A DNA stretch of 14,781 nucleotides. Origin: an uncultured Oscillospiraceae bacterium (GTDB lineage Bacteria > Bacillota > Clostridia > Oscillospirales > Oscillospiraceae). Positions 7,580 to 12,973 of this stretch are shown here, in pieces. A program made the translations under genes and the position numbers. The stretch's first letter is position 1; every line of letters begins with the position of its first letter. The notes beneath the pieces were generated by a model. It made no database searches, had not been told where the DNA came from, and worked only from the letters and a program-made list of their open reading frames with translations. The stretch spans positions 1 to 14,781 of the forward strand of contig CALWXY010000097.1 of the NCBI GenBank assembly GCA_944385595.1, in the 5' to 3' direction.

Positions 7580-8206
7580 TCAGCAGGCGAGCTCCTTGGC
7601 CTTGGTGGCGGCGCTGCCGGCGTCGGGGGTGTAGGCGTCGGCGCCGATCTCAGCGGCGAACTCGGGGGTGATGGGGGCGCCGCCGACCATGATCTTGACC
7701 TGGGAGTGCATACCGGCGGCCTCGATGGCGGCGACGGTGTCCTTCATGGCCTGCATGGTGGTGGTGAGCAGGGCGGAGACGCCGACGACCTTGCAGTCGG
7801 GGTTCTCCTTGATGGCCTCGACGAACTTGGCGGCGGGGACGTCGACGCCGAGGTCGATGACCTCAAAGCCGGCGCTCTCGACCATGAGGGCGACGAGGTT
7901 CTTGCCGATATCGTGCAGGTCACCCTCGACGGTGCCGATGATGAACTTGCCGTAGCTGTTGGTCTCACCGCCGGCGAGCAGGGGCTTCAGCACGGCGACG
8001 CCCTTTTTCATGGTGAGGGCCGCGACGAGCATCTCGGGGACGAAAATCTCGTTGCGCTGGAACTTGTCGCCGACCTCGTCCATGGTGGAAATCATGGCGT
8101 TGAGGATATCGCCGGCGGAAGCGCCGCCGTCCAGGGCCTCCTGAACGATGCCCTCAATCTTCTTCAGCTTACCGGTGAGAATGGCCTGCTTAACGTTGTC
8201 AATCAT
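7580..8206 (-). CDS. Methyltransferase cognate corrinoid protein (MtaC/MtbC/MttC type)
   Basis: A 208-residue cobalamin carrier that passes a methyl group between a substrate-specific methyltransferase and a second acceptor. The N-terminal helical cap domain spans about residues 1-85. The B12-binding Rossmann domain follows, with DLHDIG at 96-101 (His98 is the lower cobalt ligand), SALLT at 144-148 and GGAPIT at 175-180, all as in the MtaC, MtbC and methionine-synthase family. The ATG at 8206 has AGGAGG just upstream on the minus strand; the longer frame to 8284 lacks such a site. No MtaB, MtbB, MttB or reactivase gene is in view, so the methyl donor is unknown. It is divergent from the nickel/CODH genes. 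Confidence 0.92.
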   Translation of the reverse strand: MIDNVKQAILTGKLKKIEGIVQEALDGGASAGDILNAMISTMDEVGDKFQRNEIFVPEMLVAALTMKKGVAVLKPLLAGGETNSYGKFIIGTVEGDLHDIGKNLVALMVESAGFEVIDLGVDVPAAKFVEAIKENPDCKVVGVSALLTTTMQAMKDTVAAIEAAGMHSQVKIMVGGAPITPEFAAEIGADAYTPDAGSAATKAKELAC

Positions 8207-8237
8207 TTTAAATCTCCTCCTGTTATTTAATCTGCCG

Positions 8238-8261
8238 CTCCGGCTCTGCCCGGAGCCGGAG
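8238..8261 (-). other. Hairpin in the 5' leader of the corrinoid protein gene
   Basis: CTCCGGCTC (8238-8246) and GAGCCGGAG (8253-8261) form a perfect 9-bp stem with a 6-nt loop. It ends about 31 bp before the corrinoid protein start on the minus strand and has no T run. It may stabilise the transcript. I saw no known riboswitch pattern. Confidence 0.5.
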
Positions 8262-8355
8262 ACTTTGCTTGTGCATCTATACAATAACTCATCCCGGTAA
8301 AATCTTCAATATCTTTTTTGCAAAAAAACCACATTTCGGGCGCTCCAAATGCCAA

Positions 8356-8375
8356 AATTGTATGAATTTACAATT
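8356..8375. promoter_or_regulatory. Perfect 7-6-7 inverted repeat, possible operator
   Basis: AATTGTA (8356-8362) and TACAATT (8369-8375) flank a 6-bp spacer in the divergent region, about 30 bp upstream of the -35 box at 8407. The size and position fit a dimeric repressor or activator site acting on one or both divergent units. The binding protein is unknown. It is AT-rich, so chance occurrence is possible. Confidence 0.4.
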
Positions 8376-8406
8376 CAGACTCTGTTAAAAGAAAATCAAA
8401 AATGTG

Positions 8407-8435
8407 TTGCCCTCAGGGCGGGAGCGTGCTATAAT
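8407..8435 (+). promoter_or_regulatory. Extended -10 promoter of the His-rich/cooT operon
   Basis: The -35 TTGCCC (8407-8412) and a perfect -10 TATAAT (8430-8435) are spaced 17 bp apart, with TG one base upstream of the -10 (extended -10). The predicted start near 8442 places a 7-bp hairpin (CGGCGGA 8441-8447 with TCCGCCG 8455-8461) at the very 5' end of the message. This kind of hairpin can protect the 5' end. Confidence 0.8.
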
Positions 8436-8488
8436 TCCATCGGCGGAGGACAAATCCGCCGCAAAACTACGCAAGGAGGAACCTCTGG

Positions 8489-8740
8489 ATGCACGAAGGA
8501 CATTCCCACCACAGCCATGAAGATATTGGCGACGTCAAAAAGTCGGTCGCTCTGCTCACCTATATGATAGAGCACAACCGCCACCATGCCGACGAGCTGC
8601 ACGAGCTCGCGCACACTCTCGAGCACCAGGGTCAGTTCGAGGCGGCCGCCCTGATCGCCGACGGCCTCAACTACTTCCGCGACGGCAACGACAAGCTCGA
8701 AGCCGCGCTCGAGCAGATTCAGACAGAGGAGGCGAAATAA
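8489..8740 (+). CDS. Small His-rich helical protein, putative nickel-binding accessory
   Basis: An 83-residue soluble protein not matched to a named family. It has 11 histidines: five within the first ten residues, then His29, 32, 33, 38, 42 and 46 in a predicted helix. His38, 42 and 46 fall at i, i+4 and i+8, so they would line one face of the helix, a plausible metal site. There is no signal peptide or membrane segment. AAGGAGGA precedes the ATG at good spacing. It is directly followed by a CooT-like gene (TAAATG junction), in the position that CooJ-type nickel stores take in some CODH operons. It lacks CooJ's His-rich tail layout, so that role is inferred from context. Confidence 0.8.
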   Translation: MHEGHSHHSHEDIGDVKKSVALLTYMIEHNRHHADELHELAHTLEHQGQFEAAALIADGLNYFRDGNDKLEAALEQIQTEEAK

Positions 8741-8932
8741 ATGTGCCTCTCCACCGCATATAAGAGCTCCGGCGGAGCCGAGTACAAGATAGGCGACTAC
8801 ATCAGCAGCGTCTCCGTCGAGGGCGACAAGATCACCCTCCGCGACATCATGGGCGGCATCACCGACGTCATCGGCCGCCTCAAGAGCATAGACCTTGAGA
8901 AGAACGTCATTATTATAGAGGGAGACGCCTGA
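8741..8932 (+). CDS. cooT: CooT-like nickel-binding accessory protein
   Basis: A 63-residue protein with the short beta-rich CooT pattern. It starts MCLSTAY, followed by an IGDYISSVSVEGDKITLRD segment and a C-terminal IDLEKNVIIIE strand. In Rhodospirillum rubrum CooT, which aids nickel loading of CODH, Cys2 is the essential nickel ligand, and Cys2 is kept here. The ATG abuts the stop of the preceding His-rich gene, and its ribosome binding site (GGAGG) lies inside that gene's last codons. The stop overlaps the next gene by 1 nt. Older annotation called this family predicted RNA-binding proteins. The placement upstream of cooC and CODH supports the nickel role. Confidence 0.82.
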   Translation: MCLSTAYKSSGGAEYKIGDYISSVSVEGDKITLRDIMGGITDVIGRLKSIDLEKNVIIIEGDA

Positions 8933-9156
8933 TGAGATACGAGTTCATAAGAGAGATCTTCAACAGCTGCTCCGGCAACCAGATGCGCGACGTGTTCGTC
9001 GAGGATGTCGAGACGGATGACGCGCAGGCATATCTGCAGCGCTATCTCGTCGGCGGAAGCGTCGAGTGCGACAGGAGCGATTTGCCCGACGGCAGCATCA
9101 TTTTCGACGTCGTCACCGACGGGCTGAGACAGCGCTTTTCCTTTACTCCATATTGA
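8932..9156 (+). CDS. Uncharacterised 74-residue protein in the nickel/CODH accessory operon
   Basis: I do not recognise this family. The protein is acidic and soluble, with no signal peptide or membrane segment. It has two cysteines (Cys13 in NSCSGNQMRD and Cys46 in SVECDRSDLPDG) and an alternating pattern in the second half that suggests beta strands. Its ATG overlaps the cooT stop (TGATG), so it is translationally coupled to cooT. A terminator follows at 9172. Co-occurrence with cooT and the His-rich gene suggests a part in metallocentre assembly or its control, but nothing in the sequence shows a specific activity. Confidence 0.75.
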   Translation: MRYEFIREIFNSCSGNQMRDVFVEDVETDDAQAYLQRYLVGGSVECDRSDLPDGSIIFDVVTDGLRQRFSFTPY

Positions 9157-9171
9157 CTTCAACAATAGTTG

Positions 9172-9212
9172 AGGCACGTTTTTGTATACCTGTACAAAAA
9201 CGTGCCTTTTTT
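9172..9212. terminator. Intrinsic terminator of the cooT operon
   Basis: A perfect 15-bp stem (9172-9186 with 9193-9207) with a 6-nt loop is followed by T9208-T9212. It lies 15 bp after the last stop and separates the small-gene operon from the CODH/ACS operon. Confidence 0.92.
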
Positions 9213-9278
9213 ATATTTCAATCTGCAATGATGACTGACGGCATTGTTATTCATTTCACGTAAATTTCTCCAAATCCA

Positions 9279-9307
9279 TTGACAAAAGGGAACTGTGTTG
9301 TTAGAAT
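9279..9307 (+). promoter_or_regulatory. Consensus promoter of the CODH/ACS operon
   Basis: A perfect -35 TTGACA (9279-9284) and -10 TAGAAT (9302-9307) are spaced 17 bp apart, with an upstream TGT extended -10 element. It is the strongest promoter in the window. Transcription from about 9314 gives a leader of roughly 115 nt before cooC, which contains no recognisable riboswitch or terminator. Confidence 0.85.
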
Positions 9308-9428
9308 GACTTAAAAGCTGAGATTGTAGCATCAGGCATTTGTGCAAAAATTTATTCAGCAAACCTTGAAACAGCGAAAATTGCGGCTTTTGTAGAATTT
9401 CACAATGAAAATCATCGGGAGGAACACG

Positions 9429-10202
9429 ATGGCATACACGATAGCGGTGGCCGGAAAGGGCGGCACGGGCAAGACCACGCTCACCGGCCTGCTCATAGAC
9501 TACCTCTGCAAAACGGGGCGCGGCCCCATCCTCGCCGTCGACGCGGACGCAAACTCCAACCTCAACGAGGTGCTCGGCGTCGAGGTGGAGACAACTCTGG
9601 GCGACATCCGGGAGGATGTCGCGAACGCCGAGCTCGCGGCGGAAAACCCCATACCATCGGGTATGAGCAAACAGGATTACCTCGACTTCAAGCTCGGCTC
9701 AGCCATGGTCGAGGAGGACGAGTACGATCTGCTCGTCATGGGGCGCACCCAGGGCAAGGGCTGCTACTGCTTCGTGAACGGACTGCTCCAGGCCCAGCTC
9801 GCGAAGGTCGCCTCACAGTATAAATATCTCGTCGTCGACAACGAGGCCGGTATGGAGCATATCAGCCGCGGCATACTCCCGCATGTCGACGCCATCCTGC
9901 TCGTGTCCGACTGCTCGCGCCGAGGCGTGCAGGCCGTCGGCCGCATAGCGGAGCTGGTCAGGGAGATAAAGCTCGAGCCGAAGGTCATGAAGCTCATCAT
10001 AAACCGCGCGCCGGACGGCGCCGTGAACGAGGGCATCATGGAAGAGGTAAAAAAGCAGGGCCTCGACCTGCTGGGCGTCGTCCCGCAGGACGAGCTCGTC
10101 TACGATTTCGACTGCGCCGGCAAACCCACGGTCCAGCTTCCGCCGGACTCGAAGGCGAGAACTGCTTTTGAGAGCATCATTGGTCAGATGCTCGATAAAT
10201 AA
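9429..10202 (+). CDS. cooC: CODH nickel-insertion ATPase CooC/AcsF family (first copy)
   Basis: A 257-residue MinD/ParA-like P-loop ATPase of the CooC/AcsF group, which supplies nickel to the CODH C-cluster or the ACS A-cluster. The deviant Walker A GKGGTGKTT lies at residues 9-17, and a Walker B-like VVDNEAGMEH is kept. The diagnostic CXC metal site is Cys112-Tyr-Cys114, as in Carboxydothermus CooC1. The ATG at 9429 is chosen over ATG 9405 because GGGAGG sits 6 nt before it. It is the first gene after the consensus promoter and lies 62 bp upstream of CODH, in one operon. Which enzyme each of the two CooC copies serves cannot be decided from sequence alone. Confidence 0.93.
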   Translation: MAYTIAVAGKGGTGKTTLTGLLIDYLCKTGRGPILAVDADANSNLNEVLGVEVETTLGDIREDVANAELAAENPIPSGMSKQDYLDFKLGSAMVEEDEYDLLVMGRTQGKGCYCFVNGLLQAQLAKVASQYKYLVVDNEAGMEHISRGILPHVDAILLVSDCSRRGVQAVGRIAELVREIKLEPKVMKLIINRAPDGAVNEGIMEEVKKQGLDLLGVVPQDELVYDFDCAGKPTVQLPPDSKARTAFESIIGQMLDK

Positions 10203-10264
10203 ATCTTCATTTTTCATTTGAACGCTGTCCATCAGGCAATATGGAAAGGGGAAAGAAAAGACTA

Positions 10265-11509
10265 ATGGATCTGAAAAAACTCACAACCGTAGAGGAAATG
10301 GAAGCGGCGACCGCCCAGCTGCTTGAGACCGCAGCCAAGGTCGGAGCCGACACCTGGCAGCAGCGCGTCAAGAACCAGACACCCCACTGCCGCTTCGGTG
10401 AAGAGGGAACCTGCTGCCGCATCTGCACCATGGGACCCTGCCGCATCACGCCCAAATCACCCAGGGGCATCTGCGGTTGCGACGTCCACGGTATAGTCGG
10501 ACGCAACTACCTCCGCTTCACGGCGGGCGGCAGCGCCACCCACTCCGACCACGGCCGCGAGATTTGCCACACCCTGTATCAGACCAGGCCCGACGGCAAC
10601 TACCAGGTCAAAGACCCCGACAAGCTCATCCGCATCGCGAAGGAGTGGGGCGTCGAGACCGAGGGCAAGGATATCTACGACCTCGCCCACGAGATTGCCG
10701 AGATGGCCCTGCTCGAGTACGGCAAGCCCTTCGGCACCCAGCGCTTCCTCAAGCGCGCGCCCGAGCACACCCAGAAGCTGTGGAAGGACGCCGGCATAGA
10801 GCCGCGCGCCATCGACCGCGAGGTCTCCTGCGCCATGCACATGACCCATATGGGCTGCTCCTCTCTGCCCGAGGCTCTGATCCGCCAGTCCCTGCGCTGC
10901 GGCCTGTCCGACGGCTGGGGCGGTTCCATGTGCGGCACCGAGTTCTCCGACGTCATGTTCGGCACTCCGAAGCCCATCGACACCGAGGCCAACCTCGGCG
11001 TCATGGAGAAGGACATGGTCAACATCATAGTCCACGGCCACGATCCCTCCCTGTCTGAGATGATAGTCTTCTACGCCAACGACCCCGAGATGATAGCCCT
11101 CGCCAAGGAGCAGGGCGCGAAGGGCATAAACGTCGCCGGCGTCTGCTGCACCTCCAACGAGGTCGCCATGCGCCACGGCATCCCGATGGCCGGCAACTTC
11201 CTCCAGCAGGAGAACGTCGTCCTCACCGGCGCCTGCGAGGCCATAGTGGTCGACGTCCAGTGCATCTTCCCGGCCCTCGGACCGCTCTCCAAGTGCTTCC
11301 ACACCAAATTCGTCACCACATCCGATATTGCCCGTATGCCGGATTCCGAGTTCATCCACTTCTCCGCGGAGACCGCCGGCGAGAACGCCAAGGCCATCGT
11401 GAGAATGGCGGTCGAGAACTTCAAAAACCGCCGCCCCGAGCTCGTGAACATCCCCAATATCAAGCAGAAGGCCACCGTCGGCTACTCTGTCGAGGCCATC
11501 AAGAAGTGA
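10265..11509 (+). CDS. acsA: Ni-Fe CO dehydrogenase catalytic subunit, N-terminal part ending at in-frame TGA
   Basis: CODH (CooS/AcsA) interconverts CO and CO2 and passes CO to acetyl-CoA synthase. This frame gives 414 residues, then TGA at codon 415. It holds the D- and B-cluster cysteines (HCRFGEEGTCCRICTMGPC, then GICGCD), the catalytic-base segment HSDHGREICH, and half of the C-cluster ligands: VHGHDP, the CC pair at 294-295 and Cys333. A complete subunit is about 630-675 residues, so this product alone would lack three C-cluster cysteines and should be inactive. ATG 10265 is favoured over ATG 10241 because a purine-rich AAGGGG precedes it, though spacing is long. It may be a broken gene, a base error or a readthrough gene. 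Confidence 0.9.
   Translation: MDLKKLTTVEEMEAATAQLLETAAKVGADTWQQRVKNQTPHCRFGEEGTCCRICTMGPCRITPKSPRGICGCDVHGIVGRNYLRFTAGGSATHSDHGREICHTLYQTRPDGNYQVKDPDKLIRIAKEWGVETEGKDIYDLAHEIAEMALLEYGKPFGTQRFLKRAPEHTQKLWKDAGIEPRAIDREVSCAMHMTHMGCSSLPEALIRQSLRCGLSDGWGGSMCGTEFSDVMFGTPKPIDTEANLGVMEKDMVNIIVHGHDPSLSEMIVFYANDPEMIALAKEQGAKGINVAGVCCTSNEVAMRHGIPMAGNFLQQENVVLTGACEAIVVDVQCIFPALGPLSKCFHTKFVTTSDIARMPDSEFIHFSAETAGENAKAIVRMAVENFKNRRPELVNIPNIKQKATVGYSVEAIKK
11507..11509 (+). other. In-frame TGA within the CODH gene (stop, error or recoding)
   Basis: AAG AAG TGA CTC GAC: the frame runs without another stop from 10265 to 12163 apart from this codon. From memory, in Moorella CODH the aligned residue is an alanine just before the segment leading to KPLID. 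TGA ends valS, spoIIAA, spoIIAB and sigF here and TGG codes for Trp, so no general code change is indicated. Readthrough would give a normal-length 632-residue subunit. Confidence 0.85.
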
Positions 11510-11542
11510 CTCGACGGCGTCACCAACTCCCACGTCGACGAG
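11510..11542 (+). other. Potential hairpin immediately 3' of the in-frame TGA
   Basis: CTCG (11510-11513) pairs with CGAG (11539-11542). After one A-A mismatch, CGGCGT-type bases 11515-11520 pair with 11532-11537 including one G-U, closing an 11-nt loop (CACCAACTCCC). Bacterial SECIS elements usually have a loop G and a longer distance from the UGA to the apical loop; here the loop starts 11 nt after the TGA and has no G. GC-rich coding DNA often gives such folds by chance. Confidence 0.35.
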
Positions 11543-11551
11543 CTCGGCACC

Positions 11552-12163
11552 ATGAAGCCGCTGGTTGACTGCGTCCGCTCCGGCGTCCTGCGCGGAGCCG
11601 TCGCCATGGTCGGCTGCAACAACCCCAAGGTCAGACCCGACTACGCCCACATCGAGCTTATGAAGAAGCTCATCAAGCACGATATCATCCTCGTCCTCTC
11701 CGGCTGCTCGGCCCAGGCCGCGGCCAAGGCGGGCCTTATGGATAAGGAGGCCAAGAGCCTCTGCGGCGAGGGCCTCAAGCGCGTCTGCGAGCTGGTCGAC
11801 ATCCCGCCCGTGCTGCATATGGGCTCCTGCGTCGATATCTCCCGCATGATGATCCTCGCCTCCGACATCGCCAAGGACTCCGGCTGGAACATCTCCCAGA
11901 TTCCGCTGGTCGGCTGCGCCCCCGAGTGGATGAGTGAGAAGGCCGTCTCCATAGGCAACTACGTCGTCGCCACCGGCATCGATACATACCTCGGAGTCGA
12001 CCCCTACACCAAGGGTTCCACCGAGGTCACCGAGCTGCTCCAGGGCGAGACCGGCACCAAGAAATGGGTCGAGGCCAACTTCACCGTCGAGCTCGACATC
12101 GAGAAGCTCGGCGACAAGATGATTCAGGCCATCGAGGATAAGCGCAAGGCGCTCGGCATCTGA
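11552..12163 (+). CDS. acsA: Ni-Fe CO dehydrogenase catalytic subunit, C-terminal part
   Basis: The continuation of CODH in the same frame after the TGA; the conserved frame actually begins at 11510 and the first ATG is at 11552. Counting readthrough residues from 10265, it carries Cys451 (VGCNNP), Cys481 (SGCSAQ) and Cys522 (MGSCVD), the remaining C-cluster cysteine ligands, plus the catalytic-lysine segment SEKAVSIGNY. The frame shows no decay and ends in tandem stops, TGA TAA. No good ribosome binding site precedes 11552, so independent translation looks weak. If made separately, the 203-residue piece would need to assemble with the N-terminal piece, which is not known for this family. The intact frame suggests a recent lesion, an error or recoding. 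Confidence 0.87.
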   Translation: MKPLVDCVRSGVLRGAVAMVGCNNPKVRPDYAHIELMKKLIKHDIILVLSGCSAQAAAKAGLMDKEAKSLCGEGLKRVCELVDIPPVLHMGSCVDISRMMILASDIAKDSGWNISQIPLVGCAPEWMSEKAVSIGNYVVATGIDTYLGVDPYTKGSTEVTELLQGETGTKKWVEANFTVELDIEKLGDKMIQAIEDKRKALGI

Positions 12164-12189
12164 TAAATCAGCGAGAACGAGGTTTTGGC

Positions 12190-12954
12190 ATGAAAGTAGC
12201 AATCACCGGAAAGGGCGGGGTCGGCAAGACGACCTTCGCCGCCACACTTGCCCGCCTGTACGCCGCCGAGGGGCGCAACGTGCTCGCGGCGGACGTCGAT
12301 CCCGACGCGAATCTCGGCCTGGCGCTGGGCTTTTCGGAGGAGGAGGTCAACTCCATAGTCCCCATCTCCAAAATGCGCAAGCTGGTCGAGGAGCGCACGG
12401 GCGCCAACGCCTCGAATAAATTCTTCAAGCTCAATCCTCAGGTGAGCGACATCCCGGATACCTACGCCAAGGAGATAAACGGGGTGAAGCTCCTCGTCAT
12501 GGGCACTGTCGAGACCGGCGGCACCGGCTGCGTCTGTCCCGAGCATGTCATGCTCAAGGCCATCCTGTCGAGCCTCGTCTTCCGCAAGGACGACGTGGTC
12601 ATCATGGACATGGAGGCGGGGCTGGAGCACCTCGGGCGCGGCACCGCGAGCTGCATGGATCAGTTCGTCGTCGTCATCGAGCCGGGCGCGCGCAGCATCC
12701 AGACCTACGGCAAGGTCAAGGAGCTCGCGGCCGACCTCGGCATCACCAAGGTGCGCGTCGTCGCGAACAAGGTCCGCGGCGAAGAGGATGAGCAGTTCAT
12801 CCGCTCGAAAATACCGGCGGAGGACCTCCTGGGCATAGTCCACTACAGCCCCGAGGTCATCGACGCGGACAGAAGAGGCATGTCGCCATACGACGTCAGC
12901 CCCTCCGCCGTCGAGGAAATCCGCCAGATAAAGATCCGTATGGACAATAATTGA
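12190..12954 (+). CDS. cooC: CODH/ACS nickel-insertion ATPase CooC/AcsF family (second copy)
   Basis: A 254-residue P-loop ATPase of the same group as the copy upstream of CODH. The deviant Walker A GKGGVGKTT is at residues 7-15, ADVDPDANLG follows, and the CXC nickel site is Cys114-Val-Cys116 (GTGCVCPEH), with the Walker B-like MDMEAGLEHLGRG. It differs clearly in sequence from the first copy, so it is not a recent duplicate. It lies 26 bp after CODH and 19 bp before acsB, with ACGAGG at a suitable distance before the ATG. The position directly before acsB suggests it may load the ACS A-cluster, as proposed for AcsF, while the first copy serves CODH. That split is inferred. Confidence 0.92.
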   Translation: MKVAITGKGGVGKTTFAATLARLYAAEGRNVLAADVDPDANLGLALGFSEEEVNSIVPISKMRKLVEERTGANASNKFFKLNPQVSDIPDTYAKEINGVKLLVMGTVETGGTGCVCPEHVMLKAILSSLVFRKDDVVIMDMEAGLEHLGRGTASCMDQFVVVIEPGARSIQTYGKVKELAADLGITKVRVVANKVRGEEDEQFIRSKIPAEDLLGIVHYSPEVIDADRRGMSPYDVSPSAVEEIRQIKIRMDNN

Positions 12955-12973
12955 AAGGGAAGTGCTTGGAAAA

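Noticed and set aside
7559..8230. Plus-strand open frame opposite the corrinoid protein gene
   Set aside because: It is Gly/Asp/Leu-rich with no motif. The minus strand gives a full B12-binding protein with DxHxxG and a good ribosome binding site.
8262..8400. Minus-strand promoter for the corrinoid protein gene
   Set aside because: TATAGA near 8276 resembles a -10, but no -35 with acceptable spacing was found, so I do not call it.
11507..11509. Genome-wide reassignment of TGA to Trp or Gly
   Set aside because: TGA ends valS, spoIIAA, spoIIAB, sigF, the corrinoid gene, cooT and CODH itself, and TGG encodes Trp in every gene.
10457..12202. Minus-strand open frame spanning the CODH gene and its TGA
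   Set aside because: It is the complement of CODH codons with no family signal or ribosome binding site, so it is a codon-bias shadow.
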